A DNA stretch of 64,000 bases from Pseudoalteromonas sp. H105 (GTDB lineage: Bacteria > Pseudomonadota > Gammaproteobacteria > Enterobacterales > Alteromonadaceae). Shown here one piece after another: positions 45,901-54,948 of this stretch (within the stretch, counting starts at the first letter, position 1; every line of letters starts with the position of its first letter). The notes below the pieces were generated by a model that worked only from the letters and a program-made list of their open reading frames with translations, was not told the DNA's origin and searched no databases. The stretch spans positions 124,001 to 188,000 of the forward strand of contig NZ_LOFH01000003.1 in NCBI RefSeq assembly GCF_001469215.1, given 5' to 3'. Position numbers and translations under genes: made by a program.

Positions 45901-47907
45901 ATGTCGTTTAATTTATTAAACATTGCCAATTCAGGTGTTCGTGCAAACTCTGAATTGTTACAAACGACCAGTAAAAACATTGCCAATGTAAACACCAAAG
46001 GCTATGTAAGAGAAAGCACAGAGCATATGACCATGGTTGACAATCAAGTCGGCCGCGGGGAGACATTCAGACTTTTAAATGAGTTTGCGCAAAAACAACT
46101 TAATCGTGATACTTCAAATAAAGCATTCTTTGATCAATTCGTCACTGAGGCGAGTCGAGTTGATACCTTATTCTCTGAAGAGTCAAATAGCCTCTCGACG
46201 AGTATTAACTCGCTCTTTAATAATGTTCAAGAAAGCCTTAATCAGCCTTCGTCTAGTGTGGCGCGGTCACTGGTGATGACGGATGCTGAAAACCTTATTG
46301 AACAAATGGACCGCTTGTCAGGTATTGTTTTTGATCAGAAAAACGTTGTAAATGAACAGCTTGAAATTTTTTCAGATGAAGCCAATACGTTAGTCCAAAA
46401 TATTAGTGCCTTAAATAAGCAAATTGCTGCGGTTCATGGAACGCGCAGTGAAAGTACCTCGAGCACACTTTACAATCAACGTGATCTCGCTATTCGAGAG
46501 CTATCAGAGCTAGTCGACATTGAGACGCTTGATGGCCAAAATGGCGAAAAGCTTTTATTTATGGGAACAGGTGAGTCACTTGTTATGCAAGAGGGGACAT
46601 TTAACCTGTTTTCTATGACTGGAGACCCTGATCCTGACTTTAAAGAACTGCGTTTAGATGTGAATGGCGGCAAGGCCGTGCCGCTTGAACTCGATTCTGG
46701 TTCCGTTAAAGGCAAAATTGGTGGCTTATTGGCCTTTCGTGATGACATATTAGTCCCTGCTCAAAATCAATTAGGTCAAATGGGACTGGCAATTGCTGAT
46801 GCATTTAATGAGCAAAATAAACTAGGTATGGATGGTGATGGTGAGTTGGGTGGCGATATTTTTACAATCCCAACCGTCGATGCGTTTGCATATCAGGCTA
46901 ATACATCAACATCGACGATGACAGGCACTGTTGAGCCAGGTAAAGGCAGTGAATTACCCGCGAGTGATTTTATCATTACTTACACGGCGGCAAATACGGT
47001 CGAAATACAAGCAATAGATAATAAAGGTGAGCCTTTGGGCACCGCTTCTACCGCTAATATTGTTGGTGGTATAATTGATTCCACAACTAACCCCGGTATC
47101 GAGTTATATGGTTTACAAATTGAAGTAGGCGGGGGAGCGGCTAATATTGGCGACCAGTTTCAATTAAAGCTTAGCTCACAAGCGGCATCAACATTAGAAC
47201 TCGCGACAGATAGACCTAATGCTCTGGCACTCGCTTCACCAGTAAGAACGGCGGATGATATTAACAACACAGGGAGTGCTAATATTTCGCCGGGTACAGT
47301 GACCAGTGTAACATCAGGTGGCTTTACTGCGACACCGCCAGCACTTGCTAATGGTGATATTAGTTTGGTGAAAACTGCGAACGCGAATGAATACACAGTC
47401 ACAGATGGCAGTGGCTCTACTACATTTACCATTACACCGCCGGCAGAAAATATGCTAGCACAAGCCGGTGCGCCCTTTGATTCATATGGTTTTGATTTTA
47501 ATATTGATGGGGTGCCAGCGGTAGGGGATACCTTTACATTAGAGTTTAATGAAGGGGGCTTCGATGATAACCGTAACGGACTAAAGCTCGCTGGATTACA
47601 AGGTGATGAATTAGTTCGTCAAAATGTTGTTACTTCAGCAACCGCTGATAACCTAAAAACGTTCAATGAAGCCTATGCCGGTTTAGTGACTGATATTGGC
47701 GTTGTCACCAACCAAGCTATAACGAATGGTGCTGCGTTTGATGCGTTAGCCCAGCAATCTGAAGCATGGTATGAATCGTTATCGGGGGTCAACCTAGATG
47801 AAGAAGCAGCTAACCTATTACGTTTTCAACAATCTTACGCCGCATCAGCGCAAGTATTATCAACGGCCCGAACAATTTTTGACACTCTACTTAGTGCTGC
47901 GAGGTAA
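45901..47907 (+). CDS. flgK: Hook-filament junction protein FlgK
   Basis: A 668-residue junction protein (E. coli 547). It starts MSFNLLNIANSGVRANSELL with SKNIANVNTKGY and ends GVNLDEEAANLLRFQQSYAASAQVLSTARTIFDTLL, the filament-superfamily coils. The extra length lies in the variable centre (about 320-560), with threonine/asparagine-rich beta segments probably exposed on the surface. It starts 1 bp after flgJ and flgL follows within 2 bp, so the three are coupled. Confidence 0.95.
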   Translation: MSFNLLNIANSGVRANSELLQTTSKNIANVNTKGYVRESTEHMTMVDNQVGRGETFRLLNEFAQKQLNRDTSNKAFFDQFVTEASRVDTLFSEESNSLSTSINSLFNNVQESLNQPSSSVARSLVMTDAENLIEQMDRLSGIVFDQKNVVNEQLEIFSDEANTLVQNISALNKQIAAVHGTRSESTSSTLYNQRDLAIRELSELVDIETLDGQNGEKLLFMGTGESLVMQEGTFNLFSMTGDPDPDFKELRLDVNGGKAVPLELDSGSVKGKIGGLLAFRDDILVPAQNQLGQMGLAIADAFNEQNKLGMDGDGELGGDIFTIPTVDAFAYQANTSTSTMTGTVEPGKGSELPASDFIITYTAANTVEIQAIDNKGEPLGTASTANIVGGIIDSTTNPGIELYGLQIEVGGGAANIGDQFQLKLSSQAASTLELATDRPNALALASPVRTADDINNTGSANISPGTVTSVTSGGFTATPPALANGDISLVKTANANEYTVTDGSGSTTFTITPPAENMLAQAGAPFDSYGFDFNIDGVPAVGDTFTLEFNEGGFDDNRNGLKLAGLQGDELVRQNVVTSATADNLKTFNEAYAGLVTDIGVVTNQAITNGAAFDALAQQSEAWYESLSGVNLDEEAANLLRFQQSYAASAQVLSTARTIFDTLLSAAR

Positions 47908-47909
47908 GT

Positions 47910-49142
47910 ATGCGTTTATCTAATAATTTAATGTATCACAATAGTATAAATACTATTTTAGATAATCAACAAAATGTAAATACAGCACAGCAGCAGGTCA
48001 ATACCCAAAAGCGGGTGTTGTCAGCTTCTGATGATCCTGCAGCAACAGCAAGGGCGCTTTTGTACACAGACCGTATTCAAGCGAATGAGCAATATGGTAA
48101 AAATATTACTATGTTAAACAGTCGACTTACTACGCAAGAAAGTGTACTTGATAATATTAAAAGCTCATTAGAAAAAGCACATACTCTGACCATCCAGGCA
48201 GGTAATGGTGCATATGCTGATATTGATCGCCAAGGTATTGCAGAGGAAATAAAGGCAATACAAAGTGGTGTGTTGGATTTGATGAATGCAAAAACAGAAG
48301 ACGGAAAATATATTTTTTCCGGTTATCAAGATAATACACAAACGTACTCACTCAATACATCAAACGGAAAGTATGAATATGGTGGTGACCAAGGCCAGCA
48401 TAAGATTAAGGTTGCCGCAGGGGTTGATATTAAATCCAGTGATAATGGTTTTGATGTGTTTGAAAATGTGGAAGCACGATTAAATGTTGCATCTAATGAT
48501 GGTGTTGTTTCTGGGGGTATTACAAGTGCGAAGGTGTATGTGAGTGAACAGGGGCTATTTGATTCATTTCACAAAACTAATTACAACGCTGATCCAAGTG
48601 CGGCTGCTGGTGCTAACACCTTTAATATTGTAACGACTGCTGGTACACCAAATACCTATCAAGTTGAGCAAGGGGGCACAGTAATTGAAACTGGTAACTT
48701 TGATGGTTCTCAAATCAAGTTTGCAGGGATGGAAATTGATATAAGCCCCACCGCTACAGGGCAAGTCGATTTTACACTTGAAGCGCCTCAAAAAGAGAAC
48801 GTATTAAATACACTAACAGATCTTATTGCAGGTTTAACAGATCCTTCATTGAGTCAGCAAGATTATGAACAAGTATTAGCTGATGCGATGACACAACTAG
48901 ATAATGGTAAGAATAAGGTTTCTTTGACGCAAGCTGGTTTAGGTGGGCGATTAAATACAGCTGAGAAAATAACGCAATCAAACAGTGATCTCGATGTAAA
49001 CAATAAAGCATCTCGTGCAGACTTAATTGAGCTTGATATGGCTGAGGCGATTACTGAGCTTACAAAGCAAGAAACTGCGTTACAGGCTTCACAGGCAACG
49101 TTCGGCCGACTGGCTAACCTTTCTTTATTTGATTATTTATAA
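47910..49142 (+). CDS. flgL: Hook-filament junction protein FlgL
   Basis: A 410-residue junction protein (E. coli 317). The N-terminal coil has QQVNTQKRVLSASDDPAATARAL; the C-terminal coil has SRADLIELDMAEAITELTKQETALQASQATFGRL. The extra length is in the variable middle. It completes flgJKL, followed by a strong hairpin. Confidence 0.94.
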   Translation: MRLSNNLMYHNSINTILDNQQNVNTAQQQVNTQKRVLSASDDPAATARALLYTDRIQANEQYGKNITMLNSRLTTQESVLDNIKSSLEKAHTLTIQAGNGAYADIDRQGIAEEIKAIQSGVLDLMNAKTEDGKYIFSGYQDNTQTYSLNTSNGKYEYGGDQGQHKIKVAAGVDIKSSDNGFDVFENVEARLNVASNDGVVSGGITSAKVYVSEQGLFDSFHKTNYNADPSAAAGANTFNIVTTAGTPNTYQVEQGGTVIETGNFDGSQIKFAGMEIDISPTATGQVDFTLEAPQKENVLNTLTDLIAGLTDPSLSQQDYEQVLADAMTQLDNGKNKVSLTQAGLGGRLNTAEKITQSNSDLDVNNKASRADLIELDMAEAITELTKQETALQASQATFGRLANLSLFDYL

Positions 49143-49149
49143 TTTCTTG

Positions 49150-49183
49150 CAGAGTAAGGCAAAATTGTGCCTTGCTCTGTTTA
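49150..49183 (+). terminator. Terminator after flgL
   Basis: A 12-bp stem (49150-49161 with 49168-49179, one G-T pair) and 6-base loop are followed by TTTAAT. It begins 8 bp after the stop. Confidence 0.75.
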
Positions 49184-49368
49184 ATCCTACCATTTCAATT
49201 CACATCCTATTGATTATTAATAACTTAACCTAAGGTAAAATCAATTACCTAATTTATAAATAAAGTGATTTCTTACATTTAGTTTGATTAAACTATTAGT
49301 TTGATAATACATAAAAGTTAATTTATTCAGTGACTTATGTTTTTTTATAAAAAATATTAAAAAAAAGC

Positions 49369-49395
49369 TAAAGGATTTTTCGGCTAGACCGATAA
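49369..49395 (+). promoter_or_regulatory. Sigma-28 promoter of flagellin 1
   Basis: TAAA-N15-ACCGATAA, one base from the FliA -10 consensus, 95 bp upstream of the start codon. Confidence 0.85.
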
Positions 49396-49489
49396 CTTAA
49401 TTAACCAAGCAAAGCGTTGTAAACAACAACCACTGCTTAATTTAAGTAAGTTTGAGAGTAAATGATAAGTTTACTTCGGGAGAGACATC

Positions 49490-50452
49490 ATGGCTTTATA
49501 TGTAAACACAAATGTTAGCGCGTTAAACGCACAAAGACAATTAAATAACTCTGGTAATGCACTAGATACTTCATTCCAACGTTTATCGTCAGGTTTTCGT
49601 ATTAACAGTGCTGCTGATGATGCCGCAGGTCTTCAAATTTCAGACCGTTTAACATCACAAATAAACGGTTTAAACCAAGGTAACCGTAATGCAAATGATG
49701 GTATTTCATTAGCACAAACAGCTGAAGGTGCACTTGATGAAGTAACATCAATGTTCCAACGTATTCGTACTTTGTCACAGCAAGCATCGAATGGTTCAAA
49801 TACCGACGAAGACCGTCTAGCAATTCAAGAAGAGATTCGTTCTTTATCGTCAGAAGTTAACCGTGTTGCAGAAGACACCACTTTCGGTGGACAAAATTTA
49901 TTAGACGGTACTTACTCCGCTAATTTCCAAGTCGGCGCTGATGCTGTTCAGAATATTAGCTTCAGTATGCAAGATGTCGGCGGCACTGCGAATTCTATCG
50001 CGGCAAATGGTGGCTTTACCATGTCAGGTATTGCAGGAGTAGCAAGTGCTGTTACTGGTCAAGCGCTTAGTACAACTGCTGGAACAATTAGTTCACAGGT
50101 TGGTGCATCAGCAGATAATGATGATTTTGCAGCAGTGTTCACAGCAAGTGGTATCAGTGTATCTTCGCAAGCAAACGCCCAAGCAGTTATGGCTGGTATG
50201 GACTCACTTATTGCGGTAGTTGATAAAAAGCGTGCAGAGTTAGGTGCGGTGCAAAATCGTTTTCAGTCTACAATTCGTAACCAATCGAATATCTCTGAAA
50301 ACTTAAGTGCTGCGAAATCACGTATTAAAGATACTGACTTTGCTCAAGAAACGGCAAACTTAACTAAAATGCAGATCTTACAACAGGCAAGCCAAACAAT
50401 CCTTAGTCAGGCTAATCAGCGTCCACAGGCTGCACTAAGTCTTCTAGGTTAA
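49490..50452 (+). CDS. fliC: Flagellin 1
   Basis: A 320-residue flagellin with conserved D0/D1 ends (MALYVNTNVSALNAQRQL, RLSSGFRINSAADDAAGLQI; C-terminal QNRFQSTIRNQSNISENLSA and SQANQRPQAALSLLG). It lacks the large D2/D3 region of E. coli flagellin (498), so the filament surface is the short central part (about 165-225), where Ser/Thr residues could carry sugars. It is nearly the same as flagellin 3 and has its own sigma-28 promoter. Confidence 0.94.
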   Translation: MALYVNTNVSALNAQRQLNNSGNALDTSFQRLSSGFRINSAADDAAGLQISDRLTSQINGLNQGNRNANDGISLAQTAEGALDEVTSMFQRIRTLSQQASNGSNTDEDRLAIQEEIRSLSSEVNRVAEDTTFGGQNLLDGTYSANFQVGADAVQNISFSMQDVGGTANSIAANGGFTMSGIAGVASAVTGQALSTTAGTISSQVGASADNDDFAAVFTASGISVSSQANAQAVMAGMDSLIAVVDKKRAELGAVQNRFQSTIRNQSNISENLSAAKSRIKDTDFAQETANLTKMQILQQASQTILSQANQRPQAALSLLG

Positions 50453-50670
50453 TAGTTAGCTTTTTATGAGTATAGAAAAGTCAATTTATTGACTGGAAAT
50501 AAAAAGCGCCTTTGTCTAATGGGGTATTAACAAAGGCGCTATGGAAGGATTGTAAAGCGGAGGCGCTAAAAATCCATTCTTATCGTTCTAACATTTGTAG
50601 AACATAAAAGTTAAAGCATAAATTATGCCAGTAATTATGCTTTATTAACCCACTCTCAAACTTATCTTCC

Positions 50671-50700
50671 AAAGGCTCCTTTTAGGGGCCTTTCTCTATT
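50671..50700 (+). terminator. Probable terminator of flagellin 1
   Basis: AAAGGCTCC / GGGGCCTTT stem (one G-U pair) with TTTTA loop is followed by CTCTATTT. It is 220 bp after the stop, so the mRNA would have a long 3' end with two more hairpins. Confidence 0.65.
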
Positions 50701-50833
50701 TAATTTAATGTTGGCCTGAACCTTGCTTTTATCAAGTTAAGTTTATTAATTAACCTGCAAAGTGGCAGTTTTTTGCCCCGGGCAATTTAAATTTTGCCGT
50801 TGTAATGAGTCACTTTGTCAAATATCACCTTAC

Positions 50834-50860
50834 TAAAGGTGACTTAACTTTGACAGATAA
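50834..50860 (+). promoter_or_regulatory. Sigma-28 promoter of flagellin 2
   Basis: TAAA-N15-ACAGATAA differs from consensus at two -10 bases. It ends only 14 bp before the ATG, leaving a very short leader, so this gene may be weakly expressed. Confidence 0.65.
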
Positions 50861-50874
50861 GAAGAGAGTTTGTT

Positions 50875-51843
50875 ATGGCTTTATTTGTAAATACAAATGT
50901 AAGTGCATTAAATGCACAAAGACAGCTAGAAAGAACAGGTAATGATCTTGATACTTCATTTAAAAGATTATCATCCGGCCTTCGTATTAATAGTGCTGCT
51001 GACGATGCTGCAGGTTTGCAAATTTCTGATCGCTTACAATCACAAATTTTAGGCCTGAATCAAGGTAACCGAAATGCAAATGATGGTATTTCATTAGCAC
51101 AAACAGCTGAAGGGGCTATGGATGAAATAACCTCTACATTTCAGCGGATTAGAACCCTGGCACAACAGGCCGCAAATGGTTCAAATACGGATGAAGATAG
51201 GTTAGCTATTCAAGAAGAAATTCGTCAGTTATCTGATGAAGTGAATCGTATTGCAACCGATACCACTTTTGGTGGCCAAAATTTACTTGATGGTAGTTAT
51301 TCTGCCAGCTTTCAAGTTGGCGCGGATGCAGTGCAAACGATTGGCTTTAGTATGCAGGATGTCGGTGGAACGGCCAATTCATTGATGGCAAATGGTGGAT
51401 TTACAATTTCTGGCGTTGCAGGAGTCGCATCTGCTGTAGGTGGTAGTCCAATGTCTACTCTTGCTGCAGGTGTAAGTGCGATAGACGGTACAACCGCTGC
51501 AACTACCCTTGATTTCTCCTCTGTTTTCACTGCAGCAGGAATAAGCGTTTCTTCACAAGTAAATGCACAAGCAGTTTTTGCAGGTATGGACTCGTTAATT
51601 GCTGTAGTAGATAAAAAGCGTGCAGAGCTAGGTGCTGTTCAAAACCGTTTTCAATCGACAATTCGTAATCAGGCAAACATTTCTGAAAACTTGGCTTCTG
51701 CAAAGTCGCGAATTAAAGATGCAGATTTTGCTATGGAGACTGCGACGTTGACAAAAAATCAAATTTTACAACAAGCGAGTCAAACAATTTTAGGTCAAGC
51801 AAATCAAAGACCTCAAGCCGCTTTGAGTCTGCTGCAAGGCTAG
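50875..51843 (+). CDS. Flagellin 2
   Basis: A 322-residue flagellin with the conserved ends (MALFVNTNVSALNAQRQLER, LSSGLRINSAADDAAGLQI; QANQRPQAALSLLQG). It is the most divergent of the three tandem flagellins (central part GVAGVASAVGGSPMSTLAAG) and has a weaker promoter with a short leader, so it may be a minor filament subunit. Lacks D2/D3. Confidence 0.93.
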   Translation: MALFVNTNVSALNAQRQLERTGNDLDTSFKRLSSGLRINSAADDAAGLQISDRLQSQILGLNQGNRNANDGISLAQTAEGAMDEITSTFQRIRTLAQQAANGSNTDEDRLAIQEEIRQLSDEVNRIATDTTFGGQNLLDGSYSASFQVGADAVQTIGFSMQDVGGTANSLMANGGFTISGVAGVASAVGGSPMSTLAAGVSAIDGTTAATTLDFSSVFTAAGISVSSQVNAQAVFAGMDSLIAVVDKKRAELGAVQNRFQSTIRNQANISENLASAKSRIKDADFAMETATLTKNQILQQASQTILGQANQRPQAALSLLQG

Positions 51844-51879
51844 ATTAGAGTAAAATAAAGAAATATAATTAAATAAAGC

Positions 51880-51906
51880 TAAAGCTTTCACTTTATCGGA
51901 CGATAA
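51880..51906 (+). promoter_or_regulatory. Sigma-28 promoter of flagellin 3
   Basis: TAAA-N15-GACGATAA, one base off the FliA -10 consensus, 102 bp before the start codon. Confidence 0.82.
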
Positions 51907-51944
51907 CAGACTTAGAGAACTAAAAATCTAGGACTCTAAGTCTG
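51907..51944 (+). promoter_or_regulatory. Leader hairpin of flagellin 3
   Basis: CAGACTTAGAG and CTCTAAGTCTG pair perfectly over 11 bp around a 16-base loop, directly after the -10 box. The predicted start (about 51913) falls in the left arm, so most of the stem would be at the very 5' end of the mRNA. Confidence 0.55.
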
Positions 51945-52008
51945 GAATTTCGGCAGGGTAGGGGTATCCCGCTGTTTTTCTATTTAAAATGATAAAGCGG
52001 AGGCTATT

Positions 52009-52971
52009 ATGGCTTTATATGTAAATACAAATGTGAGTTCATTGAACGCACAGCGCCAGTTAATGAAATCTGGTAACCAGCTTGATACATCGTTCCAACG
52101 TCTATCTTCAGGCTTTCGTATTAACAGTGCGAAAGATGATGCGGCCGGAATGCAAATCGCAAATCGCTTAACATCTCAGATTAGTGGTTTGAACCAAGGT
52201 AATCGAAACGCGAATGATGGTATTTCACTTGCGCAAACCGCTGAGGGGGCACTTGACGAGGTAACGTCAATGTTCCAACGTGTTCGTACGCTTGCGCAAC
52301 AAGCATCAAACGGTTCAAATACTGATGAAGATCGTTTAGCTATTCAAGAAGAAATTCGTTCTTTATCTGAAGAAGTTAACCGTGTAGCTGAGGATACTAC
52401 GTTTGGTGGTCAGAACTTACTTGATGGTAGTTACTCTGCTAACTTCCAAGTAGGCGCTGATGCGGTTCAAAATATCAGCTTTAGTATGAAAGACATTGGT
52501 GGTACAGCAAACTCGTTAGTTGCTAACAATGGTTTCACTATGTCTGGTATAGCTGGTGTTGCAAGTGCTGTGACAGGTGAGGCGCTTAGTACAACAGCTG
52601 GAACTATTAGTTCGCAGGTAGGCGCATCAGCAGATAATGATGACTTCGCTACAGTATTCACTGCTAGTGGAATCAGTGTGTCTTCACAGGCAAATGCGCA
52701 AGCGGTTATGGCTGGTATGGATGCTATGATTGCCGTTGTAGATAAAAAACGAGCTGAATTAGGTGCTGTTCAAAATCGTTTCCAATCAACAATACGTAAC
52801 CAATCAAATATTGCTGAGAATCTAAGCGCTGCAAAATCACGTATTAAAGATACTGATTTCGCTTCTGAAACAGCTAATTTGACAAAATCTCAAATATTAC
52901 AACAAGCAAGTCAATCAATTTTAAGTCAAGCAAACCAGCGTCCACAGGTAGCTTTGTCTCTATTAGGCTAG
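52009..52971 (+). CDS. Flagellin 3
   Basis: A 320-residue flagellin nearly matching flagellin 1 through the central region (GFTMSGIAGVASAVTG, then ALSTTAGTISSQVGASADND), with small changes near the ends (SSLNAQRQLMKSGNQLDTS, DDAAGMQIANRL, QSILSQANQRPQVALSLLG). Conserved D0/D1, no D2/D3. The resemblance suggests a recent duplication or gene conversion between 1 and 3. It has its own sigma-28 promoter. Confidence 0.94.
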   Translation: MALYVNTNVSSLNAQRQLMKSGNQLDTSFQRLSSGFRINSAKDDAAGMQIANRLTSQISGLNQGNRNANDGISLAQTAEGALDEVTSMFQRVRTLAQQASNGSNTDEDRLAIQEEIRSLSEEVNRVAEDTTFGGQNLLDGSYSANFQVGADAVQNISFSMKDIGGTANSLVANNGFTMSGIAGVASAVTGEALSTTAGTISSQVGASADNDDFATVFTASGISVSSQANAQAVMAGMDAMIAVVDKKRAELGAVQNRFQSTIRNQSNIAENLSAAKSRIKDTDFASETANLTKSQILQQASQSILSQANQRPQVALSLLG

Positions 52972-52985
52972 TTGGTTAAATAGGT

Positions 52986-53012
52986 CATTATTGAGCTTTT
53001 AGTTCGATAATG
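52986..53012 (+). terminator. Possible weak terminator after flagellin 3
   Basis: CATTATTGAG can pair with TTCGATAATG (two G-U pairs) around a short loop. The T-content after it is low, so read-through into flaG is likely. Confidence 0.4.
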
Positions 53013-53048
53013 GCTTATACTTTGTTTGTAATTTGAAGGAGAGTAGCT

Positions 53049-53483
53049 ATGGCTGATGTAAGTGCAATTATTAAATCAAGCGAGAGCAAATCGTCAAGCT
53101 CGACTTTGTTAAATCAGAGTGCAGAGAACGAAATCACAAGTAAGGCAAGTGCTAGTGAAGCTGGCCCAAAACTTGCTAATAGAGAGCCTATCTTAGTTGA
53201 TGATAGCCAAAATATTGATTCTGAAAGCGAAAGAAAAGCGCTCATCGATGAAGTAAAAGAAAATTTAGAGAAGTTAAATAAATATATTCCAGTTGCTTCG
53301 ACAAATTTAAAGTTTGAATTTGATGAAGAGGGCGATCCACCAATTATCAAAGTATTTGATAAAAAAAGTGAAGAGGTCATTCGCGAGATACCAACAGAAG
53401 AGTTCCGTGAAGTAGCTAAAGCTTTAGAAGAGTTTGCCGATAAACTAACTAACAAAGGTTTGATATTAAATCAAACTGCATAA
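53049..53483 (+). CDS. flaG: FlaG family protein
   Basis: A 144-residue protein, Ser-rich at the N-terminus, with the FlaG core near the end: LKFEFDEEGDPPIIKVFDKKSEEVIREIPTEEF (in pieces). FlaG affects filament length in related polar-flagellum bacteria. It lies between the flagellins and fliD as in Vibrio. AAGGAGAG precedes the ATG. A partial sigma-54-like site TGGCTT-N5-TTGTT at 53011-53026 lies 23 bp upstream. Confidence 0.88.
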   Translation: MADVSAIIKSSESKSSSSTLLNQSAENEITSKASASEAGPKLANREPILVDDSQNIDSESERKALIDEVKENLEKLNKYIPVASTNLKFEFDEEGDPPIIKVFDKKSEEVIREIPTEEFREVAKALEEFADKLTNKGLILNQTA

Positions 53484-53514
53484 CATTTTTGGAATAACGA
53501 AGTAGGAGACAATT

Positions 53515-54921
53515 ATGCCACTCATAACATCCGCAGGTATTGGATCCGGACTTGACCTCGAAAGCATCATCCAGGCATCAGTGGATGCTGAAGATGTGCC
53601 AAAAATGAATGCTTTTGTTAAAAAAGAAGAATCCCTAAAAGTTGAGCTTTCAGCCGTTGGGGAAATTAAAGGGGCGCTTTCTAAATTACAAGACACGATT
53701 GAAGAACTTGCTGATCCTGATAATTTTAACAAAAGAATCGCTAATATCACTCAACCAACAAGCGATGATGGTGATTTGATTTCAGTGTCACCGACATCAA
53801 ATATCACTCCTGGAGACTTTAACATTGAAGTTGTTGAGTTAGCACAGGGCAGTCGAGCAGTCTCAAATGATGGTTTATTTACTTCGACGGATGATGTCGT
53901 TACCGCATCGGGAGGCACTCTCTCTTTTGCCGCAGGTGCTGATAAGAGCTTTGACCTCACCATAGACGCTGGCGCAACGTTAGCAGAGCTTCGTGATGCT
54001 ATTAATGACTCAGACGATAACTTTGGCGTAACAGCTAATATAATAAATACGGGGACTGAGGCTAAGTTAGTGCTCACATCTACAGTCAGTGGAACTGGGA
54101 ATGATCTCGTCATCACTAATGATAATGCTGAGCTTGATAATGTATCTACTGTTGCTAATGCTGGTGGGGCTGGAGGTATAGGGATTTCAGCTGAGAATCA
54201 GGCGCAAGATGCTGTTATCAAGGTAGATGGTATTGAAATTACCAATGACACCAATACGTTTAAAGATGCAGTTCAAGATATGACTATAGTTGCTAAACGT
54301 CAAAGTGTTGACGGTGAAACTGCTAAATTAGCGGTAGAATATGACCGAGAAAGTGCAACTAAGCTAATTGATGAATTCATTGCTAATTATAACAATGTGA
54401 TTGGGCAATTAGGATTTCAGTCTCGAGTAGGTAAGCCTCTTAATAGTGACGCTACAATTCGCTCGCTGAGCGCACAACTTGTAAACACATTGTCTACAAA
54501 TTTAACTGATGCGGGACCGTTTGAAAGTATATTCGATATCGGTATTGGTGTTAAAAAAGATGGGTACCTTGAAAAGTCATCATTAGTTCGTAGCCTTAAT
54601 ACTGCGATGGATGAGAACTTTGACGATATTGGCAAAGCGTTTGCTGGTGAGGGGGGGTTAGCAAAGCAGTTTGAGACACTTCTTGGCAACTATGTTGACT
54701 CTGACGGTATAATGAAGCAGCGCGAAAGTAACCTCAATACTCAAATAAAAGATTTAGAGGATGACGTAATAAATCATGAATTTAGAATGGGTGAACTCGA
54801 AGGTCGACTAAGAAAGCAATATTCTGGATTGGATGTTCTTTTAGCACAAATGCAATCTACTCAAACCTATTTGAGCGCTCAGCTGTCTAGCTTGCCTGGA
54901 TTTACACGAAACAAGTCATAA
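53515..54921 (+). CDS. fliD: Flagellar filament cap protein FliD
   Basis: A 468-residue cap protein (HAP2). It begins ITSAGIGSGLDLESIIQASVDAED, typical of FliD, and ends with a coiled coil (FRMGELEGRLRKQYSGLDVLLAQMQSTQTYLSAQLSSLPG). It caps the filament and directs flagellin insertion. It follows flaG by 31 bp and precedes fliS by 27 bp, so flaG-fliD-fliS form a unit. Confidence 0.94.
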   Translation: MPLITSAGIGSGLDLESIIQASVDAEDVPKMNAFVKKEESLKVELSAVGEIKGALSKLQDTIEELADPDNFNKRIANITQPTSDDGDLISVSPTSNITPGDFNIEVVELAQGSRAVSNDGLFTSTDDVVTASGGTLSFAAGADKSFDLTIDAGATLAELRDAINDSDDNFGVTANIINTGTEAKLVLTSTVSGTGNDLVITNDNAELDNVSTVANAGGAGGIGISAENQAQDAVIKVDGIEITNDTNTFKDAVQDMTIVAKRQSVDGETAKLAVEYDRESATKLIDEFIANYNNVIGQLGFQSRVGKPLNSDATIRSLSAQLVNTLSTNLTDAGPFESIFDIGIGVKKDGYLEKSSLVRSLNTAMDENFDDIGKAFAGEGGLAKQFETLLGNYVDSDGIMKQRESNLNTQIKDLEDDVINHEFRMGELEGRLRKQYSGLDVLLAQMQSTQTYLSAQLSSLPGFTRNKS

Positions 54922-54948
54922 ATACATTTTGATTTAAAAGGGTTTAAT

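Larger units (their letters stand above)
49143..49489. other. flgL-flagellin intergenic region
   Basis: 347 bp without a gene: the flgL terminator at the left, AT-rich DNA in the middle, a sigma-28 promoter at 49369-49395 and a flagellin leader of about 90 bases ending in the ribosome site GGGAGAG. Confidence 0.75.
50453..50874. other. Flagellin 1-flagellin 2 intergenic region with hairpins
   Basis: 422 bp without a gene. Three inverted repeats are visible: 50505-50515 with 50530-50540 (11 bp, AGCGCCTTTGT), 50613-50625 with 50632-50644 (one bulge), and 50671-50679 with 50685-50693 (followed by T-rich DNA, the likely terminator). The right end has the sigma-28 promoter of flagellin 2. Confidence 0.65.

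Noticed and set aside
50764..50778. Sigma-54 promoter for flagellin 2 (TGGCAG...TTGCC)
   Set aside because: The GG-to-GC spacing is one base short, and a proper-spaced sigma-28-type site lies just downstream.
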